From contig CAWFJE010000009.1 of NCBI GenBank assembly GCA_963816155.1, positions 124,001 through 188,000 of the forward strand: a stretch of DNA of 64,000 nt, read 5' to 3'. The stretch is from JAXGXJ01 sp963816155. Lineage in GTDB: Bacteria; Actinomycetota; Thermoleophilia; RBG-16-64-13. Under the pieces are notes generated by a model, which did no database searches, was not told the origin of the DNA, and saw only the letters and a program-made list of their open reading frames with translations. Positions 29,959 through 38,212 of this stretch are shown in pieces (position 1 is the stretch's first letter; every line of letters starts with the position of its first letter). Position numbers and translations under genes: made by a program.

Positions 29959-32772
29959 ATGAGCGACTGGTATCGCATCACCACTGATGAGGCGCTCTCC
30001 CAGGCGGGCACCCAGTCTCGCGATGGTCTGGCGCCGGAGGAAGCGGCTAGGCGGCTTGCCGAGAACGGCCCCAACGAACTGGCCGAGGCGGACGTGAAGA
30101 GCCCGTGGCGTATTCTCCTGGAGCAGTTCACCTCGATCCTCATAATCATCCTCATCCTGGCGGCCATCGCCTCGGCGTTCCTGGGCGACTACGAGGACGC
30201 CATAGCCATCTTTGCCATCCTTGTCCTCAACGCCGTTCTCGGCTTCCGGCAGGAGTACAACGCTGAGAAGACCATGCAGGCCCTGAGGCAGCTGGCCACC
30301 CCCATGGTGCGTGTGCGTCGGGGAGGCGAGGTGGAGGAGATACCCGCCAGCGACCTGGTGGTGGGGGACGTGGTCCTGCTCGAGGCCGGCAACTTGGTGC
30401 CTGCCGATTGCCGCCTGCTCGAATCTGCCAACCTGCGCGTGCAGGAATCCGCCCTCACCGGTGAATCGGAGCCTGTTGAGAAGGTGATCGGCGCGATCGA
30501 GCAAGACGAGGTCGCTCTCGGGGATCAGCTCAACATGGTGTTCATGGGTACCGCGGCGTCCTACGGACGCGCGCAAGCCTTGGTGGTGGCGACCGGCATG
30601 GACACCGAACTGGGGCGTATCGCGGGCATGCTGCAGACCGTGCATCGGGAGCGCACCCCTCTGCAGAAGCGCCTGGCTCAATTGGGCCGGTGGCTGGCCA
30701 TCGCGGCGCTCGTGCTTGTGGCGATCATATTCGCCGAAGGTCTTATCCAGGGCGAGAGCGTCCGCGTCATGTTTCTGACGGCCGTGAGCATGGCTGTCGC
30801 CGCGGTGCCTGAGGGGCTGCCGGCTATCGTCACCATCGCCCTGTCGGTGGGAGCTCAGCGCATGCTGCGTCGGCGCGCCCTCATCCGCAAGCTTCCGGCC
30901 GTCGAGACCCTGGGCTCGGTGACCGTCATCTGCTCCGACAAGACAGGCACCCTCACCCAGAACCGCATGACCGTGGTGATGCTCGATGCCGCAGGTCACG
31001 AGGTCGATCTGGTGGAAGTCCTCGAACGGGGCCGTCCGGCTCCGTTGGCGGTCTCAGAGGCCGGGTACGACGCGCCTCTCATCACCGACAAGCCCGGGGT
31101 GGCGTTGCTCGTGGCTGGGGGAGCGCTCTGCAACGACTCCCTTCTGGTGACGGCGAACGTGGGCGACGAAGAGGCGGCGGGTCACAACGAATTGAGGGTC
31201 ATCGGAGATCCCACCGAGGGAGCCCTCGTCATGGCGGCGGCTCAACTCGGCATCGCCAAGGCCGAGCTGGAACGGCACTATCCCAGGGTCGCCGAGATCC
31301 CGTTCGATTCCGAGCGCAAGCTCATGACGACCGTCCATGCACTGTCCGACACGCCCATGCCCCAGCTCGCGGGTCTGGGCTACTGTCTGCACGTCGACCC
31401 CCAGTGCGACTACGTTGCCTTCACCAAGGGTGCCGTCGACTCCATCCTGCCCATCTGTGTGGCCTCCTGGGACGGCGACAGGGTGGTTCCTCTAGACCAA
31501 ACGCTCAGAGAGCGCATCGAGGTCGCGAACGCCCGTATGGCGCAGCGGGGCATGAGAGTCTTGGGACTGGCGTTCAAGCTCATGGGTGATCCGCGCGAGG
31601 GCGGGGATTCGAGCGGCTGGGAAGCGGGATTGGTCTTCTCCGGGCTCGTGGGCATGATCGATCCGCCGCGGACCGAGGCACGTGAGGCTGTGCTGACGTG
31701 CGTCTCCGCGGGTATTCGCCCGGTGATGATCACCGGTGATCATCCTCTGACGGCGCGCAGCATTGCCTCTCAGGTCGGCATCATCTCAATGTCGAGCCCC
31801 GAAGACCACAGCCACCGGGTATTGACCGGCGCCGATCTCGATCGTCTCGAGCTGCCCGAACTGGAGAAGGTGGCGGGGGACGTATCGGTATTCGCCCGAG
31901 TCGCCCCCGAGCACAAGATGAAGATCGTGCAGGCGCTCCAGGACACGGGAGAGATCACGGCCATGACCGGCGACGGAGTCAACGACGCTCCCGCCTTGCG
32001 CAAGGCTAACATTGGCGTGGCCATGGGGATCACCGGGACCGACGTGGCAAAGGAAGCCTCCGACATGGTCTTGCTCGACGACAACTTCGCCACCATCGTG
32101 GCGGCTGTGAGAGAAGGCCGCGTCATCTATGACAACATCCGCAAGTTCATCAAGTACCTCATGGCCACCAACACCGGTGAGCTGTTCGTGATGCTGGTCG
32201 CTCCGTTCCTGGGCATGCCTCTTCCTTTGCTGCCCCTTCAGATCCTATGGATGAACCTGGTCACCGATGGGCTGCCCGCACTGGCCTTGGGGTTCGAGCC
32301 TCCGGAGCGGGACGTCATGCACCGTCCGCCGCATCCACCCGGAGAAAGCATCTTTGCCCGTGGCCTGGGAAGCCATATCCTCTGGGCCGGCCCTCTCATG
32401 GGCCTCGTCGCGCTCATGACCGGCTTCGTGTTCTGGGAAATGGACGACGAGCTCTGGCAGACCATGCTGTTCACCGTGCTCACGCTCGGGCAGATGTTCC
32501 ACGTCATGGCCATACGGCTGGAACGTGAATCACTGTTCACCAGGGGGCCGTTCACCAATCCTCATCTCTTCTGGGCCGTGATGGCGACCATCGTCCTGCA
32601 ATTCGCGCTGATCTACATACCGTTCCTGCAGGATCTGTTCGAGCTGAAGCCTCTGGACTACTGGCACATCCTGCTGGCCTTCGCGCTGGCCTCGATCATC
32701 TTCTGGGTGATAGAGGTGCAGAAGTGGGTGCTCCGGTGGAGGGACCGCGCGTCCGGGGTGGCATCCACCTAG
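29959..32772 (+). CDS. P-type cation-transporting ATPase (Ca2+/Mn2+ type)
   Basis: The 937-residue protein has the full P2-type architecture: an N-terminal cation ATPase domain, actuator loop with TGES (LTGESEPVEK), transmembrane segment 4 PEGLPAIVTIAL, phosphorylation site CSDKTGTLTQN (Asp about 327), nucleotide-domain motif FTKGA, hinge MTGDGVNDAPALRKA and transmembrane segment 6 LVTDGLPALALGFEPPERD. These ion-site residues match SERCA/PMR1-like pumps that export Ca2+ or Mn2+. A probable Mn2+ riboswitch in its leader favours manganese efflux. The frame is intact. Confidence 0.92.
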   Translation: MSDWYRITTDEALSQAGTQSRDGLAPEEAARRLAENGPNELAEADVKSPWRILLEQFTSILIIILILAAIASAFLGDYEDAIAIFAILVLNAVLGFRQEYNAEKTMQALRQLATPMVRVRRGGEVEEIPASDLVVGDVVLLEAGNLVPADCRLLESANLRVQESALTGESEPVEKVIGAIEQDEVALGDQLNMVFMGTAASYGRAQALVVATGMDTELGRIAGMLQTVHRERTPLQKRLAQLGRWLAIAALVLVAIIFAEGLIQGESVRVMFLTAVSMAVAAVPEGLPAIVTIALSVGAQRMLRRRALIRKLPAVETLGSVTVICSDKTGTLTQNRMTVVMLDAAGHEVDLVEVLERGRPAPLAVSEAGYDAPLITDKPGVALLVAGGALCNDSLLVTANVGDEEAAGHNELRVIGDPTEGALVMAAAQLGIAKAELERHYPRVAEIPFDSERKLMTTVHALSDTPMPQLAGLGYCLHVDPQCDYVAFTKGAVDSILPICVASWDGDRVVPLDQTLRERIEVANARMAQRGMRVLGLAFKLMGDPREGGDSSGWEAGLVFSGLVGMIDPPRTEAREAVLTCVSAGIRPVMITGDHPLTARSIASQVGIISMSSPEDHSHRVLTGADLDRLELPELEKVAGDVSVFARVAPEHKMKIVQALQDTGEITAMTGDGVNDAPALRKANIGVAMGITGTDVAKEASDMVLLDDNFATIVAAVREGRVIYDNIRKFIKYLMATNTGELFVMLVAPFLGMPLPLLPLQILWMNLVTDGLPALALGFEPPERDVMHRPPHPPGESIFARGLGSHILWAGPLMGLVALMTGFVFWEMDDELWQTMLFTVLTLGQMFHVMAIRLERESLFTRGPFTNPHLFWAVMATIVLQFALIYIPFLQDLFELKPLDYWHILLAFALASIIFWVIEVQKWVLRWRDRASGVAST

Positions 32773-32794
32773 ACCTGCTCACAGGCCGTTGCGG

Positions 32795-32838
32795 AGTGGC
32801 GCGGCGCGGGCCCCGTCCATACGGGCGCCGCGCACACT
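32795..32838. terminator. hairpin between convergent ATPase and OsmC genes
   Basis: AGTGGCGCGGCG (32795-32806) pairs with CGCCGCGC and CACT (32826-32838). It lies between two converging stops and probably terminates both transcripts. Confidence 0.5.
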
Positions 32839-32850
32839 TTCCGCGGCAGT

Positions 32851-33249
32851 TCAGGTCGTGGTGGTGTAGACCTCGAAGGCGGGTGGCCGCTCCAGATGGC
32901 GCTTGACCGTGCAGAGTTCCGCGGTGCGGATGATCGCGTCGCGGTACTTCTCGGGGAAGTCGGCGGGCAGCTTGATCTCGAGTTGGATCTTGGAGATCAG
33001 ATGGGTCTCGGGATCGCGTTCCACGATGCGCATGGCCAGACCCGCACCCTCCGAGGGCAGGCCCCGCTGCTGCAGGAACCCCAGCACGAAGATGCCCGCG
33101 CAGGTACCCAGTGAGACCAAGAACAGATCGAAGGGGGCCAAGGCCGTACCGTCTCCGCCGGCACCTACCGGCTGGTCGGTCTCTATCGTGAAGCCCTTGT
33201 AGTTGGCGTAGACCTTCTTGTTGCCGGGAAAGTAGACTTCCATGTCCAT
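32851..33249 (-). CDS. OsmC-like protein
   Basis: ATG at 33249 is preferred because AAGGAGGG precedes it; an in-frame upstream start would add 12 residues. The 132-residue product contains GGDGTALAPFDLFLVSLGTC (family motif with one Cys) and ends with a second Cys in ELCTVKRHLERPPAFE. OsmC/YhfA-type proteins reduce organic hydroperoxides when both cysteines are present; YhfA-like members vary. It is convergent with the ATPase gene. Orientation and spacing suggest it is transcribed alone. Confidence 0.82.
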   Translation of the reverse strand: MDMEVYFPGNKKVYANYKGFTIETDQPVGAGGDGTALAPFDLFLVSLGTCAGIFVLGFLQQRGLPSEGAGLAMRIVERDPETHLISKIQLEIKLPADFPEKYRDAIIRTAELCTVKRHLERPPAFEVYTTTT

Positions 33250-33324
33250 GCGCGACCCTCCTTGGGTGAGTGGTCCATTGGCCACTACGATAGCGCAGCG
33301 GCCAAGGCTATGCCTGGACGTGGC

Positions 33325-33585
33325 TCAGAGTATCTTGTCTGGAGTCGTCCGTACCTGGAAGCGTTGGAACTCCTCGAGAGCTTCCAGCACTTGGGCGAAG
33401 CCGTGTTCGATGGCCATAGAGAGGTAGCCGGCCTGGGACTTGTCCAAGACGACTTGGCGATCGAAACCGCACTCCGGGCACCACAGCCGGACATGCCAGC
33501 AAGACCGCTCATCCTGCTCCCAATCGGAGGCCTGCACCAGTGGCGACGCGCAGGTCCGGCAGAATATCTGGGGTGAGGTGCTCAC
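33325..33585 (-). CDS. small zinc-ribbon protein
   Basis: The 86-residue product has two Cys pairs, FCRTCASPL and WCPECGFDR, typical of a rubredoxin-like zinc ribbon, then a helical tail (AIEHGFAQVLEALEEFQRFQ). GTG 33585 is the only long start and has a weak ribosome-binding site. Function unknown. Confidence 0.6.
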   Translation of the reverse strand: MSTSPQIFCRTCASPLVQASDWEQDERSCWHVRLWCPECGFDRQVVLDKSQAGYLSMAIEHGFAQVLEALEEFQRFQVRTTPDKIL

Positions 33586-33710
33586 TGGAGCTCGGCGCTC
33601 GTGTTCACGATGACTCTTCTCTTCCTGGGGTGGTCGGCCGATGGCGATGCCGACCCCCGCCGATGAACGCTACGTGTTATCTATCGGCGGAGAGAAGGGA
33701 GGAGTTTAGG

Positions 33711-34412
33711 CTACTGGTAGCCGAGAGCATTCTTACGGGAAAGGCGATTGGAGATGTAGATGATGACGGCCGCCAGCCCCACGAAAGCCAGTACCATCCA
33801 TAGGGCATTGGTCCAAGAGCCGTACAAGGTCTCATTGTAGATGGTGATGGGCATCGTCGTCGTCTTGCCGGGTATGTTGCCTGCCACCATGAGCGTCGCC
33901 CCAAACTCGCCCATGGCCCGGGCGAAGGCCAGGGTGGCTCCGGCGATTATCCCTCGGAACGAGAGCGGGATCACCACGTGGAAGAGTGTGAATAGCTCTG
34001 AGCGCCCAAGTGTGTAAGAGGCGTTGATGAGGCTCTGGTCGACCGACTCCATGGCCGAAGTGGCCGTTTTGACGAGCAGCGGCAGCGAGACGATGAACGA
34101 AGCGATCACGGCTGCATACCAGGTGAACATGATGTCCAGTTGCTCACCCGTGACAGCCTCGTATGCTCTCCCCAACATCCCGTTTCGCCCAATCACGAGG
34201 ATGAGTAGATAGCCGACCACGGTGGGTGGGAGCACCATGGGGAGGGTGACCAGGACGTCCAGCAGTCCGCGGCCTCGAAACTGCTTGCGGGCCAGCACAT
34301 ATGAGATGGGTACGCCCACCACGATGGCTACGATGGTGGCGCATATCGCCACTTGCAGGGAGAGGCGCAGGGGGAACAGTGTGCTCACAACGTCGGCTCC
34401 TGCTTCTTGCAT
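33711..34412 (-). CDS. modB: molybdate ABC transporter permease ModB
   Basis: The protein has five or six membrane segments and the binding-protein-dependent permease loop GATLAFARAMGEFGATLMVA, which contacts the ATPase. PGKTTTMPITIYNETLYG and LVTLPMVLPPTVVGYLLILV are characteristic of ModB. ATG 34412 gives 233 residues; GTG 34388, preceded by AGCAGGAG at 8 bases, is the more probable start. No modA or modC lies beside it, so the rest of the transporter must be elsewhere or lost. It is the only molybdenum gene in the window. Confidence 0.85.
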   Translation of the reverse strand: MQEAGADVVSTLFPLRLSLQVAICATIVAIVVGVPISYVLARKQFRGRGLLDVLVTLPMVLPPTVVGYLLILVIGRNGMLGRAYEAVTGEQLDIMFTWYAAVIASFIVSLPLLVKTATSAMESVDQSLINASYTLGRSELFTLFHVVIPLSFRGIIAGATLAFARAMGEFGATLMVAGNIPGKTTTMPITIYNETLYGSWTNALWMVLAFVGLAAVIIYISNRLSRKNALGYQ

Positions 34413-34677
34413 CTAGTACCCATGACCCCGCTCCATCTGTGCGCGTAATACTGAGGGCAGGATAACGTCAAAAGTGTTGATGCTCAAGTCCGGGCTGCAA
34501 CCGGCCACCCCTGTCCGGAGCGGAACTGGGAGTGAGCGGCAACGCCGCGCCACGCATGACTGGCGGGAGGGATGGTCGTTCGGTATGCTCTCTGGCCACG
34601 GGCGTCGGGTCGCCGAACACGACGCATGGGCCGGCCGGGCGTTCAGGTCGTTCGGAGGGTGGGAGGGTGCCAAGGGC

Positions 34678-35103
34678 ATGAACATGATCAGCGGCTTCGA
34701 CTCGGTAAGCATGGCTCTGTCGGCGGAACTCCAGGCGCGTGGTTTCGCCGTGGCCGGAGATACCGTAGGTCTCCGCGGGGCGCTCTATATCAAAGGCGAC
34801 GGCGATCGGGCGCTGGCGCTGTTTGAGTTCAAGGGCACGGCTGAGGAGGCTATCGAGACCATGTATCAGGGTCGTTGGATGCCGGATATGCCTCCCCGAT
34901 ACGCCGTTCTCCCGGTCACAGAGAGAGACAAGCCGGAACTGGACCTGCTGAATCAGGCGGGGCTGAGTTTCTTGCTGTACGAGGCCGGCGAACGCCAAGG
35001 GGACGGCGAAGAGGATGGGGCACCCGCCGCGGTCTTTCCTGAACTGGACAGGGATCTCGCCCCCGTCAGGGAGCGCCGGCGTAGCGAGGCGGCCGCCGAA
35101 TGA
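34678..35103 (+). CDS. hypothetical protein, possible PD-(D/E)XK fold
   Basis: ATG 34678 follows GGGAGGGTGCCAAGGGC; the frame upstream lacks plausible sequence. The 141 residues contain KGDGDRALALFEFKGTAEEA, where Asp then E-x-K (EFK) fits the core of a PD-(D/E)XK nuclease-like fold. Next comes RYAVLPVTERDKPELDLLNQ, whose position matches the final strand of such folds. The tail is charged. The fold idea is inference; no partner gene gives a function. Confidence 0.55.
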   Translation: MNMISGFDSVSMALSAELQARGFAVAGDTVGLRGALYIKGDGDRALALFEFKGTAEEAIETMYQGRWMPDMPPRYAVLPVTERDKPELDLLNQAGLSFLLYEAGERQGDGEEDGAPAAVFPELDRDLAPVRERRRSEAAAE

Positions 35104-35140
35104 CCGGCCGTGTTCCGGCCGCCGGTCAAGCCATCGGTCT

Positions 35141-36238
35141 TCAGTACAACCAGGGGACGATGCGCCGGGGCACCCGGCTGCGGTAGTCCTGCCACAGGGC
35201 CCCGTACTTCGCTGCGCACCGTCGCTCGTCTGCGTACTCCCGCGGCAAGAGCAGCGCCACGTAGTACAGAGGATAGAGCCAGACGACCCATACGGCGGGA
35301 TATCCGAGTGTGAGCGTCAGCCCCACGGCCATGAGGATCTCGCCCAGATAGTTGATATGTCGGGAGACTCCCCAGAAACCGCTGGCCAGCAGCGTATTCT
35401 GGCCATCGCTCAGGGCGACGGGAGCCATGATGCCCAGGAAGGAGTGGTCGGGCCGGGTCTTGAACGAGTACTTCTGCATGTTGGCGCCGCGGGAAAGACT
35501 CCAACCGGTGAAGAAGATGAGGGTGAAGACAACAAGCAGCCACGCGGGAGTGGACGGGTCGGGCCGATGTGCCGTCGCCCACAAGCCGATCAGATAGAAG
35601 TACGGGTAGAAGGTGAAACAACCCCACACCAGCTTGAACCCGACCCGCTCGGCGAAGATGTCATAGGTGTAAAGGTGGACTCTCTCGAAGGTGAGGTAGT
35701 CGACGATGAACCAGAAGAAGAGGAAGGCGTAGAGCACCACACCCGGCGAGAGAGCCGCTCCGAAGACCAAGACGTGATGGGCCGCGAAGGAGAGGATGTT
35801 GAGGGCGAGCATGGCCGCACCCACGAGGTACAGGAACATCTTGGCGTCCAACCGGGGCCGTCCTCTGACCGCGAAAAACTGCGGGTTCTCTGCCCTGCCG
35901 AAGTAGAAGTCGGCCAGGAAGGAACGGCCTGTGGGCCGGGCGGCGATGACGAGGGCGATCGTGAGGACCAGACCCAGCGTGGCCGAGCCGGCAAGTCCCG
36001 GCCAGCGATGCGAGTAGAGCCAGTCCCATTCGAGAAGCCCAGTGAATCCTACCACCACCCACAGGAGTACGAGGACCGCGAGGACCGGCAAGCCGTTCAG
36101 CCGGTATTCCAGGAGCTTTCCGGTATGGGGATCGCGTACGTAGCCCGTCACCCTGCGCGCCGGCAGTGCTAGGTGGAGGCCGAGGATGAGCGCGTATACG
36201 ATCCAGGGAGCGAAGAAGCCGGCGACTATGTCCATCAC
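35141..36238 (-). CDS. ERG4/ERG24-family sterol-reductase-like membrane protein
   Basis: The 365-residue protein has about nine membrane helices. The C-terminus holds family signatures LLASGFWGVSRHINYLGEIL and RRCAAKYGALWQDYRSRVPR, then IVPWLY, as in Delta14/Delta24 sterol reductases; FYFGRAENPQ and FLYLVGAAML match the middle. Eukaryotic members use NADPH to reduce sterol double bonds; bacterial members are scattered and mostly of unknown substrate. Its start overlaps the stop of the short-chain dehydrogenase gene (ATGA), so the two form an operon and may act on the same lipid. No sterol cyclase gene is in the window. Confidence 0.78.
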   Translation of the reverse strand: MMDIVAGFFAPWIVYALILGLHLALPARRVTGYVRDPHTGKLLEYRLNGLPVLAVLVLLWVVVGFTGLLEWDWLYSHRWPGLAGSATLGLVLTIALVIAARPTGRSFLADFYFGRAENPQFFAVRGRPRLDAKMFLYLVGAAMLALNILSFAAHHVLVFGAALSPGVVLYAFLFFWFIVDYLTFERVHLYTYDIFAERVGFKLVWGCFTFYPYFYLIGLWATAHRPDPSTPAWLLVVFTLIFFTGWSLSRGANMQKYSFKTRPDHSFLGIMAPVALSDGQNTLLASGFWGVSRHINYLGEILMAVGLTLTLGYPAVWVVWLYPLYYVALLLPREYADERRCAAKYGALWQDYRSRVPRRIVPWLY

Positions 36239-37080
36239 GTTCCTTTCGAAGATTTACCGGACGCGGCGAGACCCCGAGTGGAGCGTGCCATGATGGAGAT
36301 GGCTGTTCGACGGGGCGCCAGCCGTGTCATGAAGGCTGCTGCCAGATTGTTGACGAAGCCGGGGATGACGACGGGTCCCTTGTCCAAGGCGCGAAGGGTC
36401 CGCTCTACGACCTGGTCGGGATCGAGCGAGCCAGGGGCGTCCTTGCCGGACGACTCCAGGTACCCGGGCGTGCGCACGGCGCCTGCGCAGCAGGCGACGA
36501 CGTCGACGCCCTGATCCTTGAGTTCGTGCCACAGACTCTCGGCGAGGATGCGATTGAAGGCCTTGCTGGATGCGTACGCTGCCAGCCGGGGAGTGCCTTG
36601 GTTACCGGCCAGAGAGGTCATGAGGATGACTCCCCCTCGACCACGCCGGGCCATCTCCGGCAGGAACATCCTTAGCAGAACTACGGGGGCGCGTACGTTG
36701 ACGTCGACGACCAGGGCGAGCTCCTCGATTTCGGTCGAGACGAAATCGCCGATGGGCGCGTGCGTGGCGTTGTAGACGAGCAGGCCGACATCGAGCGTGG
36801 CGCAGGCCACCTCAAGTTCTTCATGGAAGACGGCTGACGAAAGGTCTCCCGCACAGCAGCGCACCTCTACGCCACTCTCGCGTCGGAGGTCGGCGGCCAG
36901 TGTCTCAAGCAGCGGGGCACGCCTGGCGACGAGCACGAGGTGGAGACCGCGCTGCGCCAGCGCACGGGCGTACGCGGCACCCAGGCCTTCAGACGCGCCG
37001 GCTACCAGCGCCCAGGGCCCGTAGCGGCCTCCGAAGTCGGCGGAAGCTCGCGTGGCATCGTTTCGACGTATCGTGGCCAT
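36235..37080 (-). CDS. short-chain dehydrogenase/reductase (17-beta-HSD-like)
   Basis: ATG 37080 has GGAG upstream. The 281-residue Rossmann protein shows the cofactor loop ALVAGASEGLGAAYARALAQ, the changed NNAG motif YNATHAP, catalytic Ser in MTSLAGN and YASSK (Tyr, Lys). The GASEGLG type resembles 17-beta-hydroxysteroid or 3-ketoacyl reductases and uses NADP(H). It is translationally coupled to the sterol-reductase-like gene. The substrate is probably a lipid or isoprenoid, by context only. Confidence 0.85.
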   Translation of the reverse strand: MATIRRNDATRASADFGGRYGPWALVAGASEGLGAAYARALAQRGLHLVLVARRAPLLETLAADLRRESGVEVRCCAGDLSSAVFHEELEVACATLDVGLLVYNATHAPIGDFVSTEIEELALVVDVNVRAPVVLLRMFLPEMARRGRGGVILMTSLAGNQGTPRLAAYASSKAFNRILAESLWHELKDQGVDVVACCAGAVRTPGYLESSGKDAPGSLDPDQVVERTLRALDKGPVVIPGFVNNLAAAFMTRLAPRRTAISIMARSTRGLAASGKSSKGT

Positions 37081-37137
37081 GGGTCTCCGTGATCTCGGGT
37101 CGGTCCACGGTGACCCATCCTATCAATCCCGCGGCCG

Positions 37138-38019
37138 CTAGGCTGGCCGCGCTTGCAGGCGCTCGACCATGGTCCTGATGTGGGCCGGTGAGGTTCCGCA
37201 GCAGCCGCCGACAAGACGGGCGCCCGCTTGGACGCACGCTTCCACGCCGGCGGCGAACTGCGCGGGCGACATGTCGAAGACGAGGGACTTCTCGGCCAGC
37301 CGGCCTTTGCCCGCATTGGGCTGCGCGATGATGGGGAGTGATGTCGCTGCACGCATCGTGGCGATTATCTCGGCCATCTCCTCAGGGTCCAGGCTGCCGC
37401 AGTTGGCTCCAACGGCTGTCGCCCCCGCCTCGGCGAGCGCCTGCGCGCAGTCGTTAGCGGTGTTGCCCATGACGGTCCTGCCGCCGTTACCGACGGTGTT
37501 GAAGGCAATGGAGGCGATGATAGGGAGATCACTGGCCTCCTTGGCGGCCCGCATGGCACACACAGCCTCGCGTAGGTCGAACATGGTCTCGATGATGAGG
37601 CCGTCGGCGCCGCCCTCGGTGAGAAGAGCCGCCTGCTCCCTGATGGTTTCGTAGGCATCGTCCTCGGAGAGGGGACCGTAGGGTTTGAGCATCTTCCCCG
37701 TGGAACTGATGTCACCCAACACATACTGACCCTCACGCGCGGCCGCCTTGGCCAGTCTGGCTCCTGCCAGGTTCACCTCGCGAACGTCCACTCCGATGTT
37801 GTGCGATTCGAGGTTCACGCGGTTCATGGTGAGAGTGTTCGTGATGAGGAGATCGATGCCGCAGGCGGCGTACTCCTGGTGGATGGCGAGCACCGCGTCC
37901 GGATTGGTCACGCAGTTCTGGCCGCCCATCTCCAGGCCGGCCACGCCCAACTGGGTCCCCATGGCCCCGTCGAGAAAGATGATCTCGCGCTCGCTCTGCA
38001 GCAGATCCAACACGCTCAT
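37138..38019 (-). CDS. homocysteine S-methyltransferase domain protein (MetH N-terminal type)
   Basis: The start has GGAG at 6 bases. The 293 residues form the zinc-dependent methyltransferase barrel: IIFLDGAMGTQLGVAG, LLITNTLTMNRVNL, ETMFDLREA, GANCGSLDPEEM and the zinc ligands GGCCGTSPAHIRT. It has no folate, cobalamin or activation domains, so it either works with separate corrinoid proteins or uses S-methylmethionine or another methylated donor. No corrinoid protein gene is adjacent. It is 57 bases downstream of no clear partner and may be its own unit. Confidence 0.85.
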   Translation of the reverse strand: MSVLDLLQSEREIIFLDGAMGTQLGVAGLEMGGQNCVTNPDAVLAIHQEYAACGIDLLITNTLTMNRVNLESHNIGVDVREVNLAGARLAKAAAREGQYVLGDISSTGKMLKPYGPLSEDDAYETIREQAALLTEGGADGLIIETMFDLREAVCAMRAAKEASDLPIIASIAFNTVGNGGRTVMGNTANDCAQALAEAGATAVGANCGSLDPEEMAEIIATMRAATSLPIIAQPNAGKGRLAEKSLVFDMSPAQFAAGVEACVQAGARLVGGCCGTSPAHIRTMVERLQARPA

Positions 38020-38151
38020 GCCGACTCCATTCGTGATCGCCCCGCCACCGAGCGGCGACGCGGGCTACGTCGTCCCCCCAGTCTAGCCCTCGCTTCGTCT
38101 GCCATCCACCCCTGGTCGCTGTTCCCGGGCTGAACTCGCGGGCTCACGTGG

Positions 38152-38198
38152 CGGCTCCCGCGCGCCGGCTTCAGCGTGACGGCTCCCGCGCGCCGGCT
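38152..38198. repeat. 19-bp direct repeat
   Basis: CGGCTCCCGCGCGCCGGCT occurs at 38152-38170 and again at 38180-38198, with a partial third unit just after. It lies between two genes on the same strand. Confidence 0.7.
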
Positions 38199-38212
38199 CC
38201 CGCGTGGCAGAG

